Below, one piece after another: positions 20,081-28,726 of a stretch of DNA of 64,000 nucleotides (positions are counted from its first letter, which is position 1; the number at the start of each line of letters is the position of its first letter). The position numbers and the translations under genes are program-made. The stretch covers positions 1-64,000 of the forward strand of contig NZ_PVNL01000110.1 of the NCBI RefSeq assembly GCF_002994635.1, read 5' to 3'. The notes beneath the pieces are model-generated. The model had not been told where the DNA came from. It did no database searches and saw nothing but the letters and a program-made list of their open reading frames with translations. Source of the stretch: Enhygromyxa salina. Its GTDB lineage: Bacteria > Myxococcota_A > Polyangia > Nannocystales > Nannocystaceae.

Positions 20081-20929
20081 TTGCCAAAGCTACATATCCA
20101 CAAACACATGTTCGTCTGCCTGAGCGCGATTGCCGGCTTGGCCCTGACGGCCGTTGCTTGCGACGCTGACCCCAAGCTCGTCTCGCGAGCAGGGACGGGC
20201 ACCGACGATATCATCTGGCAGCACTACAGTGGCCAGGTGCACTATTGGCCCCTGCACAAGGGCAAGCGGCTCGGCGGAATCGACATCTTCACCCCGGTTG
20301 GCAATGACTGGACCTTGCGCGGGGTCGGCGACGTCAACGGCGACGGCACCGACGATATTGTCTGGCAGCACAACACCGGTCAGGTCCACTACTGGCCAAT
20401 GCAGGGCGGCCAGCGGCTCGGCGGAGTCGACATCTTCACCCCGGTCGGCAACGACTGGACGCTGCGCGGAGTCGGCGACGTCGACGGCGATGGCACCCAC
20501 GACATCGTCTGGCAACACAGCAGCGGTCAGGTTCACTACTGGCCGATGTACGAGGGGCAGCGGCTCGGCGGGGTCGACATCTCCACGCCGGTCGGCAACG
20601 ACTGGACCTTGCGGGGGGTCGGGGACGTCGACGGAGACGGCACCGACGACATTGTCTGGCAACACAACAACGGCCAGCCTCACTACTGGCCGATGCATGA
20701 GGGGCAGCGCGTCGATGGGATCAACATCTACACTCCGGTTGGCAACGACTGGGCCATGCGGGGGGTCGGCGACGTCGACGGTGATGGTACGGATGACATC
20801 GTCTGGCAGCACAACAATGGTCAGGTTCACTACTGGCGGATGTACGACGGGTACCGCACGGCGGGGATCAACATTTTTACGCCGGTTGGCAATGACTGGC
20901 GCCTCGCGGGGGTTGGCAACGTCGACTAG
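20081..20929 (+). CDS. Lipoprotein made of five 49-residue FG-GAP-like repeats
   Basis: A 282-residue lipoprotein. A TTG at 20081 is favoured as start because GGGAGG at 20069-20074 lies 6 bases before it. It gives a signal peptide with lipobox TAVAC. The rest is five tandem 49-residue units, each with DDIVWQH, GQVHYWPM, a variable turn, TPVGNDW and GVGDVDGDG, the last a calcium-binding FG-GAP/VCBS loop. The last unit is shorter and diverged (YWRMYDGYRTAG). At DNA level this is a 147-bp tandem repeat. Such arrays form beta-propellers or open solenoids at the cell surface. Ligand unknown. Confidence 0.8.
   Translation: MPKLHIHKHMFVCLSAIAGLALTAVACDADPKLVSRAGTGTDDIIWQHYSGQVHYWPLHKGKRLGGIDIFTPVGNDWTLRGVGDVNGDGTDDIVWQHNTGQVHYWPMQGGQRLGGVDIFTPVGNDWTLRGVGDVDGDGTHDIVWQHSSGQVHYWPMYEGQRLGGVDISTPVGNDWTLRGVGDVDGDGTDDIVWQHNNGQPHYWPMHEGQRVDGINIYTPVGNDWAMRGVGDVDGDGTDDIVWQHNNGQVHYWRMYDGYRTAGINIFTPVGNDWRLAGVGNVD
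20230..20927 (+). repeat. 147-bp tandem repeat inside the FG-GAP lipoprotein gene
   Basis: Five successive coding units share long nucleotide identity, for example CACTACTGGCC, GTTGGCAA(C/T)GACTGG and GGGGTCGGCGACGTC at 147-base spacing. The similarity at silent sites suggests recent duplication or gene conversion. Copy number could vary by recombination without breaking the frame, because 147 is a multiple of three. Confidence 0.6.
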
Positions 20930-20953
20930 TCGCCAGCGGGTCTGGGCTGGGGC

Positions 20954-21682
20954 TCAGGCACACAGCTCATTGTGCAGTTCGGGCCGGTCGCGCCAGTGTT
21001 GCTCGGCTGCCGCGATGTGTGCCAAGAACCCCGGCCGCACCCACTTGAAGCGCCGCAGGACGCTGTCGTCGTCCTCCTGCTTGATATACAGCCCTTCCAT
21101 GTCGTCACAATCTTCGACCATGGATGGATCCGGACACCGCTCGCGCCAATCTACTGTTTTGTAGGCCGACGCGCCGACGAGCGCATGCAACTGCGCGATG
21201 TCGTCGATCGGCCCCTGATGCAGCACAGGAACGGAGCTACGGAACCCAGGCGGAAGCCGCTCGACCAGCGGCCGCCTGCGCACCGTCGCCAAGAACCGCT
21301 GCTCCTCGCGGTCGAACACGTCGTCCTCCAAGAAGTAAGACGGCAGCGCGTCATAGAAGATCGAGTGCGTGTGGTGGGCCCACTCGCCATACAGCACATA
21401 GCGCGTCCCGAGCACGTCCCACAGCCCGTCGAGCTGCTCGCTGGCGAGCTGGTCGAGGCGGCGAAAGTCCCGACGCAGCGGCGGGGACTCGAGGATCGTG
21501 CGTCGCGTGAAGATCCGCAGCTCCGCCTGCTCGTCGAAGAACAGACCGCAGTGGCTGCCGTCGACCTTCTCCTCCACGACCACGTCGTGACCCGCGACCT
21601 CGGCGAACGAGCAGCCGTGCCGGGACGCGCGCCCGCCCGAGTCGCCGAGGTGCAAGGTGCGTGGGTAATCGGGGATCGACAT
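20954..21682 (-). CDS. RNA ligase family protein (second ligase of repair cassette)
   Basis: A 242-residue ATP-dependent RNA ligase-like protein (Rnl2 nucleotidyltransferase type). Motif I is EEKVDGSH with candidate nucleophile K39. Motif III-like segments are YVLYGEWAHHTHSIFYDALPS; motif IV is EGLYIKQEDD; motif V is RRFKWVR. It would adenylylate itself, then seal a 3'-OH to a 5'-phosphate. ATG at 21682 overlaps the stop of the HD-kinase gene by one base (TGATG), so the two are translationally coupled. It is distinct from the upstream ligase (KMDG), so the cassette encodes two different ligases. Confidence 0.8.
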   Translation of the reverse strand: MSIPDYPRTLHLGDSGGRASRHGCSFAEVAGHDVVVEEKVDGSHCGLFFDEQAELRIFTRRTILESPPLRRDFRRLDQLASEQLDGLWDVLGTRYVLYGEWAHHTHSIFYDALPSYFLEDDVFDREEQRFLATVRRRPLVERLPPGFRSSVPVLHQGPIDDIAQLHALVGASAYKTVDWRERCPDPSMVEDCDDMEGLYIKQEDDDSVLRRFKWVRPGFLAHIAAAEQHWRDRPELHNELCA

Positions 21683-23031
21683 CACGACCACGAGTCCTCT
21701 CGCAGGGTCTGCGGTGTCGCGCGCAGACCGTAGGGCAGCGCTCGATCCAGACCCCCATAGTAGGCCAGCACTTCGTCCTGCGCGCCGATCACCAGCCAGC
21801 GATGCGCCTCCGAGGTCTCGGGCCACTGCATGGTGTCGAGCTGGCGAGCGAGCACCGCCGGCGGAACCGGGTGGGCGCGGTCGCGGTTGCGGCTGGCGTA
21901 CTCGCGCTCCGAGCGAGGGAAGCTGACGATCGTGACCAGCGCACCGTAGTTGCGGGCGAGCTGCGTGACCGCGTCGCGGAAGTCTCGACGCAGGTTGGTC
22001 GCGTCCCACACCAGCTTGGACTTGGCTCGCAGCGCCACCCGCAGGCGCTCGTTGGCCAGCTGACGCACGCGCCCGTTTTGGGACTGGTCCGCTCGACTTC
22101 CCAGCTCTGCGCGGATCTCATCGAGGCTGATCAGCGTGTGGTCGCCCAGATGCCGCTCGATCCAGCTCGACTTGCCCGAGCCGCTCGGCCCGACGGTCAG
22201 CACCAGCTCGGGGAACGGCTCGCGGAACCGATAGCTGCGAGCCAGGCCCTCCTCGATATGTGTGATCTGGCCCGCGCACAGATCCTCGAGGAATTGCCCG
22301 TAGCTGATGTCCCGCGTCGCGGGCGAGAACGCTTGCAGCTGTTCGCAGAAGCGCCCCCGCCAGGACGGCGAGTCCTCGCCGAAGCGTCGCCACGCGCCGT
22401 GCTCTTGCGCGAACAGCCCGAACATCTCGATGTGCTCGACCTGCTGGGCCTGATCCACGCAGCGACGACCGAGCATGTCCGCGAGCTCGAGCCAGTACAG
22501 CAGCTCGGGATCGGCCGAGTGGGCCAGGCGCAAGTACGGACCGCGGTCCCGACCCTTGACGACCAGAAACTTGGGCGTGACGTGGTAGCCGACCAGGTCG
22601 AGCACCGACTCGACGATCGAATAGGAGAGCCCCTGACTGACGGACTCCATCAATCGCGGGACCAAGTACGACCGCCCCTGCAGCTCATGACGCGGCGCGG
22701 CGATACGCGAGACACCCTGGATCTCCATCTCGCGCGTGGTGGCTGGCTTGGCGATGTCGTGCAGCGCCGCGCCCAAGATCAGCGCGGTGCGGCGATCACC
22801 TTGGATATGGGCAGCCCGCGACGCGAGCAGCTCGTAGAGTTCATCGAGCACCATGCCCGTGTGGATGAAGACGTCGCCCTCCGCGTGCCACCCAGGATCT
22901 TGCGGGGTGTCGACCAGCTGCGTGAGCGCGGGGATGTCCGCACCGAGCGCGTCGACGAACGCCGCGATCGAGGGGGTCGCCCCCGCCTCGATCGTGGCCA
23001 CGAAGTCCATGAAGTTCATCGAGGCCTTCAC
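21682..23031 (-). CDS. HD phosphoesterase-polynucleotide kinase fusion (HD-Pnk)
   Basis: A 449-residue end-healing enzyme. The N-terminal half is an HD phosphohydrolase (HTGMVLDEL upstream, then LGAALHDIAKP with H91-D92). The C-terminal half is a P-loop kinase (VGPSGSGKSSW, about 281-288) with LISLDEIR and KLVWDATNLRRDFRD, as in T4 Pnkp-type 5'-OH kinases. Bacterial HD-Pnk enzymes of this order (characterised from Runella) remove 2',3'-cyclic phosphates and phosphorylate 5'-OH ends. The GTG start at 23031 overlaps the first ligase stop (GTGA). A later ATG (MNFMDF) is an alternative start. Confidence 0.85.
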   Translation of the reverse strand: MKASMNFMDFVATIEAGATPSIAAFVDALGADIPALTQLVDTPQDPGWHAEGDVFIHTGMVLDELYELLASRAAHIQGDRRTALILGAALHDIAKPATTREMEIQGVSRIAAPRHELQGRSYLVPRLMESVSQGLSYSIVESVLDLVGYHVTPKFLVVKGRDRGPYLRLAHSADPELLYWLELADMLGRRCVDQAQQVEHIEMFGLFAQEHGAWRRFGEDSPSWRGRFCEQLQAFSPATRDISYGQFLEDLCAGQITHIEEGLARSYRFREPFPELVLTVGPSGSGKSSWIERHLGDHTLISLDEIRAELGSRADQSQNGRVRQLANERLRVALRAKSKLVWDATNLRRDFRDAVTQLARNYGALVTIVSFPRSEREYASRNRDRAHPVPPAVLARQLDTMQWPETSEAHRWLVIGAQDEVLAYYGGLDRALPYGLRATPQTLREDSWS

Positions 23032-23684
23032 GACGCGTCCTCCTCGTCCGGCCCCTCGCTTGGGGCCGCGAGCTCGTTGGGGACCACGGCCTGGTGCATC
23101 CAGTGCGTGTCGGTCTGGACATGATCCGCGCGGACCCACTTGGCGACGCTGCTGCCAAACTCCGCGCGCGTGAAGCTGGCGGCCAACCGGACCACGTAGC
23201 CTTCGCTGCGCTCGAGGTCCTGCTCGAAGCTCTCGAACCACTTCGGGTCGAAGATCCCATCGAACAGCGTGGGTACGACGTCGAGCCCGAGCAACGCCGC
23301 CCACTCGAGCGTGCTGTCCCAGTCCAGGCAGCGCTGCTGCTCGTCCCACACACCGAACAGCATGAAGTAGCTCGGAAGGCCCGCATAGGCGACCGAGTGG
23401 CGGGCGAACAGGTTCTCGCCGCACAGCCGCCAGCCGTCGGGGATCTGATAGGCGATGCGCCCGTGCAGGGCCTTGACCCAATTGCGCGAGGGGTGATGGC
23501 GGCTGTCGACCGACCGCGCGTGCAGGTGGTCGTTGTACAGGGTGGTGTTTTCACCATCCATCTTCTCGGTGACGATGACGCGCTGGCCTGTAAAGGCCTC
23601 CACGCTGTCAGCGATGAGGTCGTCGGTTGTCGCCCCCGGCGACCACGGCAGGTGGCGCGTCCGGGGATATTTGTGGCGTTGCAT
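23028..23684 (-). CDS. RNA ligase family protein (first ligase of repair cassette)
   Basis: A 218-residue ligase-type nucleotidyltransferase. Motif I is TEKMDGENTTLY with candidate nucleophile K41. The following RSVDSRHHPSRNWVK matches motif Ia of T4 Rnl2/Rnl1-like ligases; GENLFARHSVAYAGLPSYF is motif III; RSEGYVVRLA is motif IV; AKWVRADH is motif V. No C-terminal accessory domain beyond a short acidic tail. It is the first gene of the three-gene set and carries the promoter region upstream (23685-24743). Expected activity is joining of RNA ends prepared by the adjoining HD-Pnk. Confidence 0.82.
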   Translation of the reverse strand: MQRHKYPRTRHLPWSPGATTDDLIADSVEAFTGQRVIVTEKMDGENTTLYNDHLHARSVDSRHHPSRNWVKALHGRIAYQIPDGWRLCGENLFARHSVAYAGLPSYFMLFGVWDEQQRCLDWDSTLEWAALLGLDVVPTLFDGIFDPKWFESFEQDLERSEGYVVRLAASFTRAEFGSSVAKWVRADHVQTDTHWMHQAVVPNELAAPSEGPDEEDAS

Positions 23685-24743
23685 GCTTGTTTCTCTCCAA
23701 TGAACTGCGAATCATGGCTCTCGAGCCGCGATTCAAACTCCGCAAATGCGACCTGCGAGCTGTCCCGGGCGCTACGCGGAACAAAGGGCAGGCTTTGGGA
23801 GCTGGAGAGTTACAATTCGGACCACGCTGGGCGCCGGGCTGCGACGCGGACGCGAAGGTAGCATGGGGTGCAGGCTGTGCAACACAGCCCGCGAGCTTGG
23901 CTCGTGCCACACCGCGCGGCTACCCCGCGGTTGGCGTGCCGTTGGCCGGCGGGGCGCATCGCGGACGGGTCAGCTGCCGCACAGGACCCGTCAGGCGCGA
24001 TGTCGCCCCGAACTTGCCCAGCCCCGTACCTCCGAGGCTTCCGAGGCTTCCGAGGCTTCCGAGGCTTCCGAGGCTTCCGAGGCTTCCGCGGAAGCCTGTG
24101 ATTGGGGTGGCCGAGTGGTCGCTGACTCTGCCGGGGAAGGGAATGCTTCCGCGGGAGCCTGCACTTCGTTGGTCGACACGGAGAACCCGGTGCTGCCCGC
24201 GTTTCGTGGGTATCGAAGGCTCGGAACCGGGTGATGAGCGCCTGTTCGGCCCCGTCAGTCTGCGCGGTGAATGCAGCGATCTCGTAGCCCAGGGATCACA
24301 GCTGATCTCGCATCATGGAGTTCTCCAATGCCGGGCTCTGACATCTGACTATTCTACATGACTCGCTGTTCAGGTTCAGGGTTTCTGGCCAAGCGGCCGG
24401 GATTCTGCGCTGCAGCTGAGCGTCGACTCGATCCATTCTTGCGTGGGATCAGTTTTCGGGCTTTGCGTACGTCAGGCGGGCTTGGGCCGCGAGGGTGGCT
24501 GAGGCACCGATGCGCGAACCTGCACGATCCCGAAGCTAGCCTTCAGGTCTGGTGGAGTCTGGTGAGGTCGGATGGAGTTGGGTCATGTGCGCCTGCACAG
24601 TTGTGCCTGGAGTCGTTCAATGCCTCACTAGGCAGCAACTGAGTCGATCGGACGGGTGACCTGGACGGCACATACCTGCGAGGGATTCCTCACGGAGGTG
24701 CGCGGTTCGCAATGTGTCCTTTTCTTGATACGGTAACTACACG
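23685..24743. other. 1.06-kb non-coding region upstream of the RNA-repair cassette
   Basis: Short frames on both strands are low-complexity or arginine-rich and show no family resemblance. The region contains a 9-bp tandem repeat with a terminal palindrome (24032-24096), then GGTGGCCGAGTGGTCG at about 24106-24121, which is identical or near-identical to the D-arm of class II tRNAs. A complete cloverleaf could not be drawn: no matching acceptor or T-arm was found. It is large enough to hold one or more small RNA genes. Confidence 0.4.
24032..24096. repeat. Six 9-bp tandem repeats ending in a palindrome
   Basis: CCGAGGCTT is repeated six times without error at 24032-24085. The last copy runs into CCGCGGAAGCC, so that GGCTTCCGCGGAAGCC (24081-24096) is a perfect 16-bp palindrome. 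A related GCTTCCGCGGGAGCC stands at about 24144-24158. Each repeat can pair with the palindrome's right arm, so alternative hairpins are possible in RNA or single-stranded DNA. Confidence 0.65.
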
Positions 24744-26537
24744 ATGAATCACCTTGCTCGAAACGGGTGTTCAAGGATGGCTCGGCATCCGCTGTACATT
24801 CGTTGGGCCTTCTCGTGCGTAGTACACGCTGGTGCGCTCGTGCTGGCTTGTGGTGGCGGCTTCGAACCGTTGCCCGACAATGGTGACACGACAGGAGGGA
24901 GTGACGGCGATGGCGGGATCGACGAAACCATGGAACTCGATGGAGGTGGGAAAGGCCGCATCTATCCTCCCGTTCAGTTCGGCTCGAGCGATGCGGTGGT
25001 AATCGGTGCACCAAGGAGCACGTTTCAGGGAGTCGTGCGCGCCGGACAGGTAATGACTCTCATCGATGACGACAGTACAGGTCATGATATTCCGGACGGG
25101 GTCCCTTTCAGAATTGTTGAAGATCAGAGTGATCAGAATTGCCCAAACGGTCACAGGTTTGCTTGGGAGCTGGGGGCAAATCGTCAACTTGGCTCAGCAC
25201 TGGCGTTCTATGTGGAGGATGCCGGATCGCCTCACAGTGGCTATGCAGGGCAACTCGCAACGTCGGCCTCGACCGCGGCGAACAACTCGGGGCGCGCGCT
25301 ACTCTACCGCTCATGTCGAAGCTGCGCCATATTTCCCCGGCCAGATGGCGAGGGGGCGGCGGCCAGTGGCCGCTTTGGTGCCAGTATTACATTTGGTTTC
25401 TTCGGAGATCCAAGTGACGAGTTGACTGAAAAGATGATCGTCGGAAGTCCCTTTGCCGGGGATGGGGTTGTCGCCGTCCTTGATGAGGCAGTCTATCGAC
25501 ACTATGAAGATTCCATGTTCATTTCTGGGGGGACTCTTACTGGGACCCGAGAGTGCCAGTGCGACTTCAACTCGGAGGTCGGCAGTATCAACTGCAAGCC
25601 ATGGAGCGAAATTCTCAATGGGACGTTTAACAACGAAGAGTTTGGCGCATCGTTGAGTGTCGCTGATTTTGACTGCAGCGGAGTCGACGATCTATCGGTT
25701 GGTGCCCCGGGCGCTCACTTGCCGGTTCAGGGTGGAGGGTTTCGAGAGGAGGCGGGAGCGGTCTATGTTTATGCCAATGCGCCGCCCGACATCTCGGGGG
25801 GCGCGACGATTCTGAGGCAAGGAGCTCTCGAAGTTGGCGGGGACCCCGAACCCGGCGACCGCTTTGGTGCGACGCTCATCGCGGGAAACTTCAATGGCGC
25901 GCGGCTTTCGGTCAGCCAGCGATCGTGCTTTGACCTTGTCGTCGCAACCCCTGGCGAAGATGAAAGCATGGGTGAAATTCAGGTTTTTGAAGGCAGTCCC
26001 GATGGCTTCTTGTTTACGGGGCCGATCATTCATCTCGAGGACACCGGCCTGAGCGCGGGTGACCCAGGAGATCGGTTCGGCCACGCGATGACGGCAGGCG
26101 ATTTCAACCGGGATGGCTTTGACGACCTGGCCATCAGTGCTCCTGGTGATTCCGTAGGTGGATCGGTCGTGGTGATACCTGGATCACCCAGCGGGCTTCG
26201 TGTCGACCTCGCTACGTTGTGGACTCAAGATGACAACGAGAACGAACCCGGCGACGAGGCGGGATTTGCGCTGTCGTGGACCCGCGGTCGCGTGGCCGGA
26301 CCACGTAGCGACGTCACGGAGATTCTCGTCATCGGCGTTCCGGGAGAGGACAACGATGCTGGCATCGTTCTCGCCGCGCGGTTTTCGTTCGATGACAAGA
26401 ACATGCTATTTTTGGGAAGCGGCCCCACATGGACCATGGCAGACTTTGGTGGCGCTGTATCCCCGGGGGACCGTTTCGGAGAGACCCTCATGCCAGCACG
26501 CGCGATGCCCATGCGCCCCTGGGAGTTCCAACCATGA
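24744..26537 (+). CDS. FG-GAP (integrin-alpha-like) lipoprotein
   Basis: A 597-residue lipoprotein. The N-terminus has a hydrophobic segment ending in lipobox LVLAC. A short Gly/Asp linker follows (GGSDGDGG), then FG-GAP blades of integrin-alpha type: FGASLSVADFDCSGVDDLSVGAPG, RFGATLIAGNF, RFGHAMTAGDFNRDGFDDLAI, EPGDEAGFALSW and RFGETLMPARA. It resembles the C-terminal propeller of the 1406-residue protein at 4798. Codon third positions are visibly less GC-biased than in most neighbours, which may reflect transfer or relaxed expression. Its stop overlaps the next ATG (ATGA). Ligand unknown. Confidence 0.78.
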   Translation: MNHLARNGCSRMARHPLYIRWAFSCVVHAGALVLACGGGFEPLPDNGDTTGGSDGDGGIDETMELDGGGKGRIYPPVQFGSSDAVVIGAPRSTFQGVVRAGQVMTLIDDDSTGHDIPDGVPFRIVEDQSDQNCPNGHRFAWELGANRQLGSALAFYVEDAGSPHSGYAGQLATSASTAANNSGRALLYRSCRSCAIFPRPDGEGAAASGRFGASITFGFFGDPSDELTEKMIVGSPFAGDGVVAVLDEAVYRHYEDSMFISGGTLTGTRECQCDFNSEVGSINCKPWSEILNGTFNNEEFGASLSVADFDCSGVDDLSVGAPGAHLPVQGGGFREEAGAVYVYANAPPDISGGATILRQGALEVGGDPEPGDRFGATLIAGNFNGARLSVSQRSCFDLVVATPGEDESMGEIQVFEGSPDGFLFTGPIIHLEDTGLSAGDPGDRFGHAMTAGDFNRDGFDDLAISAPGDSVGGSVVVIPGSPSGLRVDLATLWTQDDNENEPGDEAGFALSWTRGRVAGPRSDVTEILVIGVPGEDNDAGIVLAARFSFDDKNMLFLGSGPTWTMADFGGAVSPGDRFGETLMPARAMPMRPWEFQP

Positions 26538-26998
26538 CAAGCATCAGGCCAACACCGACGCTCCTCTTGCTCGTGCTCTCGAGCTGCCTGTTGGGTTGCA
26601 ATCAGCGCCCGCTCGACCCTGACAGCACCGAAGCCGACGCTGGCATGCCCCCCGACGTCGGGGGCGTCATGGGCGATCCATGGAATTGCGGCGAGGAACA
26701 ACTCAGCTGCGTCGGACCGCTCGGGATCGGAGACTGCATCGATGGCAAGTGCCAAGGCCGGCTCTCGACATGCTGGGAGTCAGGTGCCAGCTGCACCGCT
26801 CTGTGCGAGGAACTCGGCGCGAGCTGTGACGCAAGCTGTGAGGGGGCCGCCGCCTTCGGATGGGCGGCTGAAACCGAGAACGAAGCACTTGCCATGTGCG
26901 TGGAGCCGTTCGATGAGGGGGCGTCGCCCTTGTCGGTCACCTGCGAGCAACCCCTACCGTTCGCCGACTACTCGGCCATCCGCTGTTGTTGTCGCTGA
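26534..26998 (+). CDS. Small Cys-rich lipoprotein
   Basis: A 154-residue lipoprotein with signal TLLLLVLSSCLLGC (lipobox LLGC) followed by a short acidic/Pro linker and a domain with about 16 cysteines. These include NCGEEQLSC, GDCIDGKC, STCWESGASCTALC, GASCDASC and a terminal CCCR. The pattern suggests a small disulfide-stabilised extracellular domain. The ATG overlaps the stop of the FG-GAP lipoprotein (ATGA), so the two are probably made together. No family recognised. Confidence 0.75.
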   Translation: MTSIRPTPTLLLLVLSSCLLGCNQRPLDPDSTEADAGMPPDVGGVMGDPWNCGEEQLSCVGPLGIGDCIDGKCQGRLSTCWESGASCTALCEELGASCDASCEGAAAFGWAAETENEALAMCVEPFDEGASPLSVTCEQPLPFADYSAIRCCCR

Positions 26999-27054
26999 GA
27001 AACTGTGCCGTTTGCACGTGCGGGTTATGACGCCCAGGTGGTGAGCGCAGCCGG

Positions 27055-28399
27055 TCAGAAGCGCGTCAGCTCGTCGCGCTCGGCCGGACTCGGCATGTAC
27101 ATCCCCAGCGGGTCATCGTGGCTTTCATCGGCCCCAACGAGCACGTTGGGCAGGCGCGCACGCAGGCGCGTCGTGGCTTCGGGGTCCGTGAACGCGTCGA
27201 GGATCACGACACGCTCGATCTGCGCGAAGGATTCGGCGTGATCGAGCAGCGTCCGAATGCCCCGCTCGCTCAGGTCGCTCTCCACGAGCACGAGCGAACG
27301 CAGCTGGGTGAGCCACGGCGCTCGAGCGAGGCTCTCGAGGACTCGATCACAGTGAGGCTCGACCCACGCGAGCAATAAGTGCTCGAGCCCGCGGGAGCAA
27401 GACCTTTGGCCAATCGATGCGGTAGGGCCCCAGCAAATGCAGGGTCTCGAGCGAGGGCAAGCGAAAATCGACGAGCTTGCAGGGCCGGTCACCGTACTCG
27501 CCGCCGCCCAGCTTCAGCTCACGCAGCCCCGCGTGCGTGGCCGCGCCGACCAACGAGGTGTGCAGCTCGAGCCGCTCGAGCGCCGGGAGCTGATCGAGCA
27601 GCGCCTGAATCGGCAACATCGGGAGCTCGTAGGTCATCCGGTCACGGTGGGAGGTGCCGAGGGTCAATCGTCGAATCGTCGGACGCCGCTGCGCGAGCAG
27701 GTGCTGCGTAGCCCGCAGGTGCACGATTGTGTCGACATGCGAATATACATGGAAATCGACGAGCACCCGCGCGAGCGGGAGCTCGAGCAACGCTCGCACC
27801 AATGCGTCATACTTGACGATGTCACCGCCTCGGTCGTGGATGCGCGCGCCGATGATCATGCCGAATTGCCGATCGAGCTCGATCACGTTCTCGAAGCGGT
27901 ACTCCCCGAGCGCGCCCGCCAGCGTCGCGCCCAGCAGCTCGCGCGCGCGATGTTCCTCGAGCTGAGCGATCCCCATTTGGAGCATCTCGCGTTTTGCGTC
28001 CGACTCGGCGCCGGCGAGCGCGAGCCCCATCGCGAGCCGCTGGCCGAGCAAGGGCTCGACCCCTTGCAGGAAGTCGGAGTAGACGGCCCAGTGATCGAGT
28101 TGGCTCGGATCTCGTGCGATCGCGCGCTCGAGCGGCTCGGCGCGCGAGAGCGACTCGCGCCGGGCGGGGTCGAGTTCTTCGACCTCGACCCAACCTCGGC
28201 GAAGACGCGAGCGAATCGCTTGGTTGATCGCGCTGCGGGCCGCGGACGCGCGCGGATACTCGCGGTGCTCCTCAGTCGGCTGCAATCCGTCGATGTATCC
28301 GTACCTGAGCTCGCGCTCGCGCCCACGCAGACGAACGGCCCAGAACTGGTCGTCCGCCCCGGTCCGTGAGCCTCGCTCGAAGCGCCGCCATTCACTCAT
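27055..28399 (-). pseudogene. WGR/leucine-rich-repeat protein with a frameshift
   Basis: ATG at 28399 starts an N-terminal WGR-like domain (FWAVRLRGRERELRYGYIDG, then a basic helix). A segment of the type seen with myxobacterial repeat-companion proteins follows (LERAIARDPSQLDHWAVYSDFLQ), then leucine-rich repeats (LERLELHTSLVG, LRELKLGGGEYG, LPSLETLHLLGP). The frame stops at 27347. The +1 frame from about 27395 continues the repeats (GLEHLLLAWVEPH, LRSLVLVESDLSERGIRTLL) to 27055. One extra base in the GGG at 27393-27395 would explain this. It may be a real mutation or a sequencing error. Function unknown. Confidence 0.65.
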
Positions 28400-28726
28400 C
28401 TCGCGAGTATCGCCGATGTTCCGGCGCAGATCAGGGTGCAGGAGGCGGCGGAGAGAATTCGGAGGAGCCGGACTGGCAGTGGTCGGCCGGGACACAGAGG
28501 GTTCGGACTGGGAGTCGTTCTGGTCAGCCGGTCTGGCCGAGCCGAAGTGGCGCTGTACGCATGTTCAAGTCACGATGTTTCGCCGAATTCCGGTCACCGA
28601 AGCCTACGCGCGCACCAACGCCCTGTTCGACCATCTCTCGCCCGGGACCGCGCTGTGGCAGTCGGCCGACCCGACAACGCGTTGCCAAGCGGACCCTCGC
28701 GCGTGCTGGTATCGTCCCCGTCGCGC
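28400..28726. other. 327-base gap between divergent WGR and radical SAM genes
   Basis: This should contain promoters for both divergent genes. Short frames present here have no recognisable content. I see no strong repeat or hairpin and no clear Shine-Dalgarno before 28727. Confidence 0.35.

Noticed and set aside
24032..24096. A short CRISPR-like array
   Set aside because: Repeats are 9 bp and contiguous with no spacers, and no cas genes are present.
24106..24260. A possible tRNA-Ser/Leu gene starting near GGTGGCCGAGTGGTCG
   Set aside because: The D-arm looks right, but no complementary acceptor stem, canonical T-arm or CCA-adjacent end could be drawn. Kept only as part of a finding about the region.
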